NCBI GenBank assembly: GCA_963784425.1
Contig: CAWARM010000011.1
Location: forward strand, 806,001-870,000
Direction: 5' to 3'
DNA from: SHZL01 sp963784425
GTDB taxonomy: Bacteria; Pseudomonadota; Gammaproteobacteria; Xanthomonadales; SZUA-36
Length of the DNA: 64,000 nucleotides
How positions within the stretch are numbered: the stretch's first letter is position 1; each line of letters starts with the position of its first letter. Of the stretch, positions 51,306 to 59,971 are shown piece by piece. Position numbers and translations under genes: made by a program. The notes below the pieces were generated by a model. The model did not search any database and was not told the origin of the DNA. It saw only the letters and a list, made by a program, of their open reading frames with translations.

Positions 51306-52477
51306 TGATGAACACTCATGCGGGCAACCTGGGGCTGTAATCCCTGCACGCCACTGCCCTGTGGATGGATGTACTCCACGACTTCCAGGCCGAACCCGGC
51401 CAGCCCGGCCATTTTCCAGGGAGCACTCAACACTCTCATCTTGCGTATGCCCAGGTCGGCAATGATCTGCGCGCCGATTCCGTAGGTGCGAAGCTCCCGC
51501 GACCTCCGGTTATCGCCGCTCGCGACCACCGCCGGTTCGGGCTGCTGCTGGATCAGTCGCAGCAAACGTTCATCGGAGCGCTCACCTCCCAGCACCAGGA
51601 CCATGCCGCTGCCATTTGCCACAATTTCAGCCAGGGCGGTGCGCAATGGCAGTCCAAAATCCGGGCGGTGCACGGATAATATGTCGCTAAGCGGATTCTG
51701 CACATGAACCCTGACCAGGCAGGGCTCTTCAGCCTTGACCTGGCCACGCATCAATACCAGGTGCAATCGCCCCTCAATGGTGTCGCGATAAGTATGCAGG
51801 GTGAAGGGGCCGAAATCGGTGTCAACCTCGTGATGCGAAACATGCTCAATGGTTTTCTCGGTCTGCATGCGATAGTGAATGAGGTCTGTAATGGTGCCAA
51901 TCTTCAGCCCATGTTCCCGCGCAAACTCTTCCAGTTGGGGCCTTCGCGCCATGCTGCCATCTTCGTTCAGAATCTCGACCAGCACGGCTGCCGGCTCAAG
52001 GCCAGCCAGCATGGCCAGATCCACACTGGCTTCTGTGTGGCCGGCACGTGCCAGCACTCCCCCGGGCTGCGCCATCAAGGGAAACACGTGGCCCGGTTGC
52101 GACAGGTCGGACGGATCGGCATCGGGCCTGACGGCAGTGCGAATGGTATGAGCACGGTCATACGCCGAAATGCCCGTAGTGATTCCTTCAGCGGCCTCAA
52201 TCGACACAGTGAAATTGGTGGCGAAGCGCGCCTGGTTCATGTTTACCATCAACGGCAGCCTCAGCTGCTGGCAACGCTCCCGAGTCAATGGCAAACAAAT
52301 CAGCCCGCGGCCAAATCGCGCCATGAAGTTGATGTCCTCCGGACGGACCTTGGAAGCCGCCATGATCAGGTCGCCTTCATTTTCCCGGTCTTCATCATCC
52401 ATCACCACGACCATTTTGCCCACCCGGATGTCTTCGAGTAATTCCGGGATCGAGTTCAATACGTTTTTGTTTGTCAT
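51302..52477 (-). CDS. ribBA: 3,4-dihydroxy-2-butanone-4-phosphate synthase with degenerate GTP cyclohydrolase II domain
   Basis: 391 residues. N-terminal RibB domain (about 1-205) is intact: DDEDRENEGDLIMAA and RAGHTEASVDLAMLAG carry the acidic and His residues. The C-terminal GCHII-like domain (about 206-370) has lost the zinc cysteines: the usual SECLTGD and RCDCG are VQNPLSD and RPDFG here. So only the RibB reaction is expected, and a separate RibA should exist elsewhere. Such RibB-with-inactive-RibA fusions are known in Gammaproteobacteria. Confidence 0.93.
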   Translation of the reverse strand: MTNKNVLNSIPELLEDIRVGKMVVVMDDEDRENEGDLIMAASKVRPEDINFMARFGRGLICLPLTRERCQQLRLPLMVNMNQARFATNFTVSIEAAEGITTGISAYDRAHTIRTAVRPDADPSDLSQPGHVFPLMAQPGGVLARAGHTEASVDLAMLAGLEPAAVLVEILNEDGSMARRPQLEEFAREHGLKIGTITDLIHYRMQTEKTIEHVSHHEVDTDFGPFTLHTYRDTIEGRLHLVLMRGQVKAEEPCLVRVHVQNPLSDILSVHRPDFGLPLRTALAEIVANGSGMVLVLGGERSDERLLRLIQQQPEPAVVASGDNRRSRELRTYGIGAQIIADLGIRKMRVLSAPWKMAGLAGFGLEVVEYIHPQGSGVQGLQPQVARMSVHQ

Positions 52478-52525
52478 ATCATTGCTCCAGGAAATGCGCC
52501 GTACTGGAAAATCACCCGTGCGTCC

Positions 52526-52559
52526 CTAATGAGCTCTGAATAAATCAGAGTTTCCCTAA
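52526..52559 (-). repeat. 35-bp palindromic element, copy 2
   Basis: Inverted copy of 6901-6935, lying between ribE and ribBA and overlapping the last codons of ribE. The TCAGAGTTTCCCTAA arm is identical to the complement of the first copy's left arm. Loop ATAAA. No T-run follows on either side, so it is not an obvious terminator here. Confidence 0.65.
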
Positions 52560-53135
52560 TTGTTCCAGGTACCTGGCAATCAGGTCGACTTCAATATTTA
52601 CCCGGTCTCCACGCTCAAGGCCGCCCAGGGTGGTCGATTCCAGGGTATGGGGTATCAGGCACACGGAAAAAATTTTCCCAGCCACTGAGTTCACTGTCAG
52701 ACTCACGCCGTCAATGCATACCGATCCCTTCCGTGCCACGTACCTGTCGAGGCCATCAGGCAGCTCGAAATCAAATCGCTGTGCACGCCCATCAGGTTCG
52801 CGTTTTACCAGCCGCGCAATGCCGTCAACATGGCCGGTAACGAGGTGCCCCCCGAGGCGATCTGACAGGCTCATTGCCAACTCCAGGTTCAGCCTCTGCC
52901 CCGGCTTTGTCGAACCCAGGGTAGTAACTCCCAGTGTCTCTGCGGAAACATCTGCTGCGAAGCCCCGTTCTCCCGGCTGCAACATGGTGAGGCACACGCC
53001 GGACACGGAGACGCTGTCACCCTCCCGGCCGGATCCGGATTTCAGGAGGTCCGTTGCAACCAGGATCCGGAAATCTCCACCCAAAGGGAGAATTTCCTGC
53101 ACGACGCCGACAGCCGCTACGATACCTGTGAACAT
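52545..53135 (-). CDS. ribE: Riboflavin synthase alpha subunit
   Basis: 196 residues, two repeated lumazine-binding barrels: MFTGIVAAVG with SVSVSGVCLTM, and HLVTGHVDGIARL with SVCIDGVSLTVN. The start MFTGIV at 53135 is the family norm. The last codons lie in the 35-bp palindromic element, which provides the stop. One base separates its start from the ribD stop codon. Confidence 0.95.
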   Translation of the reverse strand: MFTGIVAAVGVVQEILPLGGDFRILVATDLLKSGSGREGDSVSVSGVCLTMLQPGERGFAADVSAETLGVTTLGSTKPGQRLNLELAMSLSDRLGGHLVTGHVDGIARLVKREPDGRAQRFDFELPDGLDRYVARKGSVCIDGVSLTVNSVAGKIFSVCLIPHTLESTTLGGLERGDRVNIEVDLIARYLEQLGKL

Positions 53136-53136
53136 G

Positions 53137-54270
53137 TCACCCGCCAGTATTTCCGGAACCAGCTTGATCGGGAATTGGCCGCAATCGCAGCCGCATATCG
53201 ACGCCAAAGTAACACGTCTCCACAACGCGCAGATGTGTTCTTTCACGCATGGATTCAAGCATACCAAGGTTGAACAAGCCCGGACCACCTTCACCCAGCA
53301 GGACCGGCGCCTGGTACAGCACTATTTCGTCCACCAGGGCCGCCTTGAGCAAAGCACCACACAAATCGGCACCCGCCTCCACCTGCACCTCATTAATCTC
53401 CCGAACGGCAAGGGCACTCAACAAAGCATGCAAATCTACCCTGCCGTTGACTTCCGGCAGGGCCAGGCACTCCACGCCCGATGCAGCGAGGGCGGCCGGG
53501 ATGGCATGCTCCTGGCTGCCTGCAATCACAGCAGAGGCAGGGTCATGCAATACCCGGCTGCACGGCGGCGTCCGCCAGTGCGTATCTGCAACCACGCGCA
53601 AGGGTTGAAGCGTTGACTCTTTGGCCGCCTCGTTGACCCGGGCAGTAAGCGCAGGATCATCGGCCAGAACGGTCCCTATACCGGTGAGTATGGCGCAGGA
53701 TCGCGCCCTCCAGTGCTGCACATCGGCGCGGGATGCCTCGCTGCTGATCCACTGGCTTACACCGTTTGAAAGTGCCGTGCGACCATCCAGGCTGCTCGCA
53801 AGCTTTACCCGTACCCACGGTCTTCCTGATCGCATGCGCATCAGGAAACCTGCATTCAATTCTTCAGCTGCCGTTGCCATCAAACCACAAGCGACCTGCA
53901 CCCCTGCTTCCTGCAATCGCTTTCGGCCAGCGCCGTTCACCCGGATGTTGGGATCTTCCATGGCACAAACCACCCGGCTAATGCCAGCCGCCAATAAAGC
54001 ATCTACGCAGGGAGGGGTTCTGCCATGGTGACTACAGGGCTCAAGTGTTACGTACGCAGTTGCCCCTCGCGCACCCCCTCCGGCCGATTCCAGCGCCACC
54101 ACTTCTGCATGAGCGCTTCCAGCAGCCACATGCCAACCGCTTGCAAGGACACGACCGTCACGGGCAAGCACGCAACCTACACGCGGATTGGGGCGCGTTG
54201 AATTCATGCCCCTGGCTGCAAGGGTGAGCGCCAGGGCCATGCACTCATGGTCGAAGCTGGAAAAAGTCAC
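53137..54270 (-). CDS. ribD: Bifunctional deaminase/reductase RibD
   Basis: 377 residues. N-terminal deaminase with HAEVVAL and PCSHHGRTPPC zinc motifs (about 50-90), C-terminal reductase from RVKLASSLDGRTAL on, with GIGTVLADDPALTAR and EAGADLCGALL. Second and third steps of riboflavin synthesis. ATGA overlap with nrdR at 54267-54270. Confidence 0.96.
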   Translation of the reverse strand: MTFSSFDHECMALALTLAARGMNSTRPNPRVGCVLARDGRVLASGWHVAAGSAHAEVVALESAGGGARGATAYVTLEPCSHHGRTPPCVDALLAAGISRVVCAMEDPNIRVNGAGRKRLQEAGVQVACGLMATAAEELNAGFLMRMRSGRPWVRVKLASSLDGRTALSNGVSQWISSEASRADVQHWRARSCAILTGIGTVLADDPALTARVNEAAKESTLQPLRVVADTHWRTPPCSRVLHDPASAVIAGSQEHAIPAALAASGVECLALPEVNGRVDLHALLSALAVREINEVQVEAGADLCGALLKAALVDEIVLYQAPVLLGEGGPGLFNLGMLESMRERTHLRVVETCYFGVDMRLRLRPIPDQAGSGNTGG

Positions 54271-54794
54271 TCTTCCCGCCGGTCCTTTTGGCTGCCCGAT
54301 TGGTCCAGCAGGGGAATCTGGCGCGTGTCGCTTTCCCCCGGATGGTGGCGTTCCAGGCGCTCGATAACATCGCGAAATGCCTGCACATCCTCGAATCGCT
54401 TGTACACCGAGGCAAAGCGGACATAGGCCACCTGGTCAAGACGGCTCAATTCACGCATTACCCATTCACCGATCAGGCTGCTCGGAATCTCTGCATCTTC
54501 AACGCCGCTGATTTCGCGCAACAGCTTGCGGATACTGCTCTCAACCTCACGCGTTTCCACCGGGCGCTTTTCGAGCGCCCGCAACATCCCGTTGCGCAGC
54601 TTTTCTTCGGAGAAAGCTTCCCTGCCTCCGTTGGACTTGATGATGCGCGGAGCCTTCAGCTCGGGCGCTTCATAGGTATTGAATCGTGAACCGCAGTTAG
54701 CACACTGCCGCCGCCGCCGGATTTGCATGCCATCGCCGGTCAGGCGGGAATCCACCACCCTGGTGTCGGTGTGGTTGCAAAAAGGGCACCACAT
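54267..54794 (-). CDS. nrdR: Transcriptional repressor NrdR
   Basis: 175 residues. Seen: an N-terminal zinc ribbon (MWCPFCNHTDTRVVDSR with QCANCGSRFNTYE) and an ATP-cone domain from VIKS-like RIIKSNGGREAF on. NrdR senses (d)ATP and represses ribonucleotide reductase genes. The C-terminal tail (after about 150) is longer and polar. Start ATG at 54794, 10 bp after the glyA stop. Confidence 0.95.
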   Translation of the reverse strand: MWCPFCNHTDTRVVDSRLTGDGMQIRRRRQCANCGSRFNTYEAPELKAPRIIKSNGGREAFSEEKLRNGMLRALEKRPVETREVESSIRKLLREISGVEDAEIPSSLIGEWVMRELSRLDQVAYVRFASVYKRFEDVQAFRDVIERLERHHPGESDTRQIPLLDQSGSQKDRREE

Positions 54795-54804
54795 GACGTC
54801 AAGC

Positions 54805-56061
54805 TCAACTGCCGTAGACCGGATGATTCCGGCACAGGGCGAGCGCGGCTTGTTTTGCCTTTTCGATGACAGATGCATCACCCACATGATCAAGCACATC
54901 ACAAATCAGGCCCGCCAACGCGCGGCAGTCTTCGCTGTCAAAACCGCGCGTTGTCACTGCCGGCGTACCCAAACGTAATCCGCTGGTTATGAAAGGCGAA
55001 CGTGGCTCACCCGGAACGGTATTCTTGTTGACCGTCATGTTCGCACAACCCAGTGCTTCCTCTGCATCTTTACCGGTGTAATCCTTGCCGATCAGGTCAA
55101 CCAGGAACAGGTGGTTATCAGTACCGCCCGAAACAATTTTGTATCCACGTTCCATGATTACTGCAGCCATGGCGCGCGCGTTGTTCACCACCTTGACCTG
55201 GTAGTCTTTGAACCCGGGTTCCAGGGCTTCCTTGAAGGCAACAGCCTTGGCGGCAATGACATGCATCAGCGGTCCGCCCTGCGTGCCCGGAAAGACCATG
55301 GAATTCAATTTCTTCTGAATTGATTCGTCGTCACCCGCGAGGATGATTCCGCCACGCGGACCGCGCAGGGTTTTGTGCGTAGTGGAAGTCGTTACGTGGG
55401 CATGAGGCACCGGGCTGGGATAAACCCCGGCCGCAACGAGGCCTGCCACGTGGGCCATGTCCACCAGGAACCAGGCTCCTACCGAATCTGCAATGGCCCG
55501 CATCTTCTCCCAATCAATGAACCGGGAATATGCGGAAAACCCGCCGATCAGCATGTGCGGTTTATGCTGCTGCGCCAGGTCGGCAATGATGTCGTAGTCG
55601 ATCAGGCCGGTGCGCTGGTTGATGCCATACTGGACCGCCTTGAACAGGCGACCGGAAAAGTTTACCGGGCTGCCATGGGTCAGGTGGCCACCTTCGGCCA
55701 GGCTCATTCCCAGAATAGTGTCGCCAGGCTGCAGCAATGCCAGGTAGGCAGCAGCGTTGGCTTGCGAACCAGAGTGTGGTTGCACATTGGCATAGGCGGC
55801 TCCAAATAGCTGTTTTACGCGTTCCTGCGCCAGGCGCTCAGCCACGTCAACGTATTCGCACCCGCCATAGTAACGCTTGCCGGGATAGCCCTCGGCATAC
55901 TTGTTGGTCAGCACCGAACCCTGGGCTTCCATTACCCGCGGACTGGCATAGTTTTCTGAGGCAATCAGTTCTATATGATCTTCCTGCCGGGCTCTTTCGT
56001 GATCCATGGCCTGCGCCAGTTCCAGGTCGTATCCGTGGATGCGGTAGTTGCTATCAAACAT
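54805..56061 (-). CDS. glyA: Serine hydroxymethyltransferase
   Basis: 418-residue PLP enzyme converting serine and THF to glycine and methylene-THF. Seen: HIELIASENYASPRV, GYPGKRYYGGCEYVD, VTTSTTHKTLRGPRGG with the PLP lysine, and the C-terminal domain. First gene of the glyA-nrdR-ribDE-ribBA-ribH-nusB-thiL row, which is a conserved order. Its leader holds a hairpin at 56100-56140. Confidence 0.97.
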   Translation of the reverse strand: MFDSNYRIHGYDLELAQAMDHERARQEDHIELIASENYASPRVMEAQGSVLTNKYAEGYPGKRYYGGCEYVDVAERLAQERVKQLFGAAYANVQPHSGSQANAAAYLALLQPGDTILGMSLAEGGHLTHGSPVNFSGRLFKAVQYGINQRTGLIDYDIIADLAQQHKPHMLIGGFSAYSRFIDWEKMRAIADSVGAWFLVDMAHVAGLVAAGVYPSPVPHAHVTTSTTHKTLRGPRGGIILAGDDESIQKKLNSMVFPGTQGGPLMHVIAAKAVAFKEALEPGFKDYQVKVVNNARAMAAVIMERGYKIVSGGTDNHLFLVDLIGKDYTGKDAEEALGCANMTVNKNTVPGEPRSPFITSGLRLGTPAVTTRGFDSEDCRALAGLICDVLDHVGDASVIEKAKQAALALCRNHPVYGS

Positions 56062-56375
56062 TTGAGTTCCTGTATTTCAGTAGGTCAGTACGGGTATTAG
56101 GGCCTGTTAACGCCGGGTATCCGCATAGTGTTAACAGCCCTGGTCACGCTGCACAAATGCACAAAATAGCTGGTAATTCTAACATTGATTACGCAGCGCA
56201 TGCCTCACAAGGAGCCTTGCCGGCCGTACACTCTTCCCCGCCACGTCAGGCCTTCAAGCAAAGCGGCGCAAATGCGGGGTAAGGAAGGCTCCGGGCAAGT
56301 GCGATTGAACCGGCAGGTGTGGAAAGAACCGGACTCATCGCGCATAATTCGCGCCTCGCCAAATTGGACAAAACC
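56062..56375. other. glyA-ettA divergent spacer (314 bp)
   Basis: No gene seen. It contains the palindrome at 56100-56140 on the glyA side. No clear -35/-10 pair was picked out for either gene. Confidence 0.45.
56100..56140. repeat. Interrupted palindrome in the glyA leader
   Basis: GGGCCTGTTAAC (56100-56111) and GTTAACAGCCC (56130-56140) can pair with one bulged base around an 18-base loop. It is 39-79 bp upstream of the glyA ATG. Could be an mRNA hairpin, an operator or an end of an old insertion. Confidence 0.45.
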
Positions 56376-58046
56376 ATGGCTCAGTATATTTACACCATGA
56401 TCGGGGTCAGCAAGGTCGTTCCCCCGAACAGAACCATCATCAAGGATATTTCGCTGTCATTTTTTCCGGGGGCGAAAATTGGCCTGTTGGGGCTAAACGG
56501 TTCCGGAAAATCCACCGTTCTGCGCATCATGGCCGGAGTCGACACCGAGTTTGAAGGAGAAGCCAGGCCACAGCCGGGAATTCGCATTGGTTACCTGCCG
56601 CAGGAACCACAACTGGATGAAAGCAAGAGCGTGCGCGAGGTGGTTGAGGAAGGTGTGGGTGAAGTGCGGGACCTCCTGATCAAATTCGATGAAATCAGCA
56701 TGAAGTTTGCTGAGCCCATGGATGACGAGGCCATGAATGATCTGCTCACGCAGCAGGCAGAACTGCAGGAAGCCATCGAGAATGCCAAGGGCTGGGAGCT
56801 GGAACGAACATTGGAGGTGGCTGCCGATGCCCTGCGCCTGCCGGAGTGGGACGCCTCAATCGCCCATCTGTCCGGTGGCGAGCGCCGCCGCGTGGCGCTG
56901 TGCCGGTTGTTGTTGTCCAATCCGGACATGCTATTGCTGGACGAACCAACCAACCACCTGGACGCCGAATCCGTCGGCTGGCTCGAACGATTCCTGATGG
57001 AGTTTCCGGGCACCGTCGTGGCGGTAACCCATGACCGATATTTCCTCGACAACGCCGCCGAGTGGATCCTGGAACTGGATCGCGGATACGGCATACCGTG
57101 GAAAGGCAATTATTCATCGTGGCTGGAGCAGAAAGACCAGCGACTGCAGCAGGAAGCGAGCCGTGAAAATGAGCGGCAACGCTCCATCCAGGCCGAGCTG
57201 AAATGGGTACGATCCAATCCCAAGGGCCGACAAGCCAAGAGCAAGGCACGCCTGCAGCGCTTTGAGGAATTGAATTCGCAGGAATATCAGCAACGTAACG
57301 AGACCCATGAAATCTTCATTCCGCCAGGTCCACGGCTGGGTGAGATGGTGGTTGAAGTGGATCATGTAAGCAAAGGTTTTGGTGATCGACTGCTGATTGA
57401 TGACCTCAGTTTCAAGATACCGGCCGGCGCCATCGTCGGCATCATCGGAGGCAATGGTGCAGGCAAGTCGACACTGTTCCGGATGATCATCGGTACGGAA
57501 AAGCCTGGCAGCGGTGAAATCCGTATTGGCAAGTCCGTACAGCTGGCCTACGTGGATCAAAGCCGCGACAGCCTGGATGGAGACAAGACGGTATGGGAGG
57601 AAATCTCCGAAGGCCAGGAAATTCTGACGGTGGGTAATTTCAAAACGCAGTCCCGCGCCTACGTGGGCCGCTTCAATTTTCGCGGCGGCGACCAGCAGAA
57701 ACGGGTCAAGGACCTGTCAGGTGGCGAGCGTAACCGCGTGCACCTGGCAAAAGTACTGCGCGCTGGTGGAAACGTACTCTTACTTGACGAGCCCACTAAT
57801 GACCTGGACGTGGAAACCCTGCGCGCGCTGGAAGAGGCCTTGCTGGAGTTTCCCGGTTGCGTAGTGGTCATTTCCCACGACCGCTGGTTCCTGGATCGTA
57901 TTGCGACCCACATGCTGGCTTTTGAAGGGGACAGCCACGTTGAGTGGTTCGAAGGCAACTATTCAGAATACGAAGCAGACCTCAAACGACGACTCGGGGA
58001 TGATGCTGCCACTCCGCACAGGATGAAGTACCGGCGGCTAATGTAA
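56376..58046 (+). CDS. ettA: Energy-dependent translational throttle protein EttA (ABC-F)
   Basis: 556-residue ABC-F ATPase that binds the ribosomal E site and gates translation by ATP/ADP state. Seen: two ABC domains with Walker A GLNGSGKST and GGNGAGKST, signatures LSGGERRR and LSGGERNR, Walker B DEPTNHLD and DEPTNDLD, an arm region after the first Walker A (residues 90-140) and a basic linker (about 240-315). The start MAQYIYTMIGVSKVV at 56376 is family-typical; the open frame upstream starts with GTG and is not conserved. A 13-bp tandem repeat begins at the stop codon. Confidence 0.95.
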   Translation: MAQYIYTMIGVSKVVPPNRTIIKDISLSFFPGAKIGLLGLNGSGKSTVLRIMAGVDTEFEGEARPQPGIRIGYLPQEPQLDESKSVREVVEEGVGEVRDLLIKFDEISMKFAEPMDDEAMNDLLTQQAELQEAIENAKGWELERTLEVAADALRLPEWDASIAHLSGGERRRVALCRLLLSNPDMLLLDEPTNHLDAESVGWLERFLMEFPGTVVAVTHDRYFLDNAAEWILELDRGYGIPWKGNYSSWLEQKDQRLQQEASRENERQRSIQAELKWVRSNPKGRQAKSKARLQRFEELNSQEYQQRNETHEIFIPPGPRLGEMVVEVDHVSKGFGDRLLIDDLSFKIPAGAIVGIIGGNGAGKSTLFRMIIGTEKPGSGEIRIGKSVQLAYVDQSRDSLDGDKTVWEEISEGQEILTVGNFKTQSRAYVGRFNFRGGDQQKRVKDLSGGERNRVHLAKVLRAGGNVLLLDEPTNDLDVETLRALEEALLEFPGCVVVISHDRWFLDRIATHMLAFEGDSHVEWFEGNYSEYEADLKRRLGDDAATPHRMKYRRLM

Positions 58047-58082
58047 GCGCCTTGGGTAAGCGGCCTGGGTAAGCCTCTCACC
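58044..58082. repeat. 13-bp tandem repeat at the ettA stop codon
   Basis: TAAGCGCCTTGGG and TAAGCGGCCTGGG followed by a decayed third unit starting TAAGCC. The first unit begins with the ettA stop codon; the third runs into the end of the convergent epimerase gene. Confidence 0.65.
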
Positions 58083-59028
58083 AGGGTTGTAAAGCCCGTG
58101 CGTAGCCGGGAACACTGAAATCCGCGACCGTGGGCTCGAACGGCCGCGGGTTGAATTTCACCAGCTCGCGCAATTTGCCATCGTCAAACACCTGGTCCAG
58201 ATTCTGGCGCAGAAAAAATCCGCTGTTCACGCCGCGCATCGCGGGTAGCCAGGCAAACGCCTTGAATAAACCCACGAGCAAAGACGGGGCAATGGTAATG
58301 GTGCATGGAGCAAGGCCATATGCGGCAAATACATGCTCTACCATTTGCCGGTAAGTCAAAACGTCTCCACCACTCACGGGACTCTCAAGACTCTGCAGAT
58401 TTTCGGCCTGAACGAGCCTCAGAGCCAATGTTGCCAGGTCGGCTGCGTGCACCGGTTGGCGCAAACCACGCGCCTTGCCAGCCAGCGGAAAAAAGTGAAA
58501 TCGCCGGATCAACCGCCCTATTCGACTGACATTCTGATCCAGGCCGCAACCATAAATCAGTGTCGGACGCAGCAAGACGAGCGTAATTCCGCGTTCCCTG
58601 CAGCAGTGGGACAAGGTGTTTTCAGCCGCCATGATTGCCGCAATCAGCGTTCGCTCCGCCACATCCGGCGAGTTCTGCTTGGTATAGACACTGCTGGTGG
58701 ATATGCAGACCACGCGACGAAGATTGGAGCATGCAGAAACCACCCGGGCGGCCAGTTCAACGGGTCCGCAGGAAAGCAATACGTGAACATCGCCCAGGCG
58801 CCTGATCTGCTCTGCGTCTGCAGATTCGCCTCGAGGTTTCAGCACTGAGTCCGGGTTCAGCCAGATCAAGCGGGCTGCTCCCGGCTCTATTGCTTTACCT
58901 GGCCCCGGGGGTGCCTGGCGACTGAGCGCAAGCACGGCGTAACCCGCAGCCAGAAATGCTGGAAGCGCAAACACACCCACCTGTGCAGTTGCACCGGTTA
59001 CCAGGACCGCCCTCGCTTCGCTCACCAT
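58078..59028 (-). CDS. NAD-dependent epimerase/dehydratase (extended SDR)
   Basis: 316 residues. Seen: VLVTGATAQVG, a modified N-terminal glycine motif (GATAQVG in place of GxxGxxG); a STSSVYTKQNSP region equivalent to the SSxxVYG segment, but YxxxK is not clearly present; and LRPTLIYGCGLDQN. Last gene of the polysaccharide cluster; probably acts on a nucleotide sugar or lipid-linked sugar. The substrate cannot be told. Confidence 0.7.
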   Translation of the reverse strand: MVSEARAVLVTGATAQVGVFALPAFLAAGYAVLALSRQAPPGPGKAIEPGAARLIWLNPDSVLKPRGESADAEQIRRLGDVHVLLSCGPVELAARVVSACSNLRRVVCISTSSVYTKQNSPDVAERTLIAAIMAAENTLSHCCRERGITLVLLRPTLIYGCGLDQNVSRIGRLIRRFHFFPLAGKARGLRQPVHAADLATLALRLVQAENLQSLESPVSGGDVLTYRQMVEHVFAAYGLAPCTITIAPSLLVGLFKAFAWLPAMRGVNSGFFLRQNLDQVFDDGKLRELVKFNPRPFEPTVADFSVPGYARALQPW

Positions 59029-59055
59029 TTCGCCCCGCTCACCGTTTCACCTGGT

Positions 59056-59928
59056 TCATCGGCGTAGCAACACCAATGGCAGTGTAAGGAGGTAGTGCAA
59101 CCAATTGCTGCATACAACCAGGTATTGGACCGGGCGCGAGTACCGGGCAGCGTAGTGTTTGTGGAAGAATCGTTGCATGCCGAGATGTTTTTGCCAGTGC
59201 ACCCACCATCGTCGGCTGCGACTGGAAGTGCCCGGCTGGTGAAATGCCCGCGCAGAAGGGACGAACAGGCTGAACCGGTTGTTCTGGCGCAAGCGGTACA
59301 TCAGGTCCAGATCCTCGAAGTGCAGGCCGTAACCCTCATCCAGACCACCCAACTGCCTGAACACGTCCTGGCGAATCAGCATGCAGGCCCCTGAAACAGC
59401 TTCTGCGCGGCAGGTTTCAGTTGGCAGCTGCGCACTGCCCGGCTCAATTCCCTGGAATACTGGCAGCCAGCGGCCCAGTCGCCACAGGCCGCTGGCCGTC
59501 GTGAACGCTTTCCATGGCTCCGGAAACGCCCGCAAACTACCGCGCAAGGTCCGGTCCTGCCGATCCACTATGCGTGGCGCCGCCAGGGCGGCTTGCGGGT
59601 CTTGCTCCAGTGAGGTGCGCAAGGCTGCAAGCGCATCTGGATACAGTTCACAATCCGGATTGAGAATGAGTAAATATGGCTCAACGGCATTCAATGCACA
59701 TGCGTTCACCGCCCGCGCAAACCCCAGGTTTTGTCCATTTTCCAGAATTTCCAGGCGTTGATTCCGGCCATAAAGGTTGCGCAGCTTTCCGCAACTGTCA
59801 TCCGTAGAAGCATTGTCTGCCACCACAAGGTGCAAGGGCTCGCGCGTTGCCAGCACTGCAGCAACTGAACGCAACAGGGCCTCGCCTGCGTTGTAATTCA
59901 CCATGACTACCCGGGTAGCATTACTCAT
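59056..59928 (-). CDS. Family 2 glycosyltransferase (rhamnosyltransferase-like)
   Basis: 290 residues. GT-A fold: VVMVNYNAGEALLRSV, DNASTDDSCGKLR, GFARAVNACAL, LNPDCELYPDALAAL (DxD-like metal site), and SGACMLIRQDVFRQLGGLDEGYGLHFEDLDLMYRL (given by its ends SGACML and EDLDLMYRL). This subtype includes WbbL-like rhamnosyltransferases. The C-terminus has a hydrophobic segment. The start MSNATRVVMVNY at 59928 is preferred over an in-frame start at 60090. Confidence 0.85.
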   Translation of the reverse strand: MSNATRVVMVNYNAGEALLRSVAAVLATREPLHLVVADNASTDDSCGKLRNLYGRNQRLEILENGQNLGFARAVNACALNAVEPYLLILNPDCELYPDALAALRTSLEQDPQAALAAPRIVDRQDRTLRGSLRAFPEPWKAFTTASGLWRLGRWLPVFQGIEPGSAQLPTETCRAEAVSGACMLIRQDVFRQLGGLDEGYGLHFEDLDLMYRLRQNNRFSLFVPSARAFHQPGTSSRSRRWWVHWQKHLGMQRFFHKHYAARYSRPVQYLVVCSNWLHYLLTLPLVLLRR

Positions 59929-59971
59929 GACACGGAAACTGCGGGGCACAGAAACTGCAGACGCTGGCAGT

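Noticed and set aside
52478..53135. FMN riboswitch for the rib genes
   Set aside because: No RFN-type conserved blocks were found upstream of ribBA, ribE or ribD; the genes are nearly contiguous.
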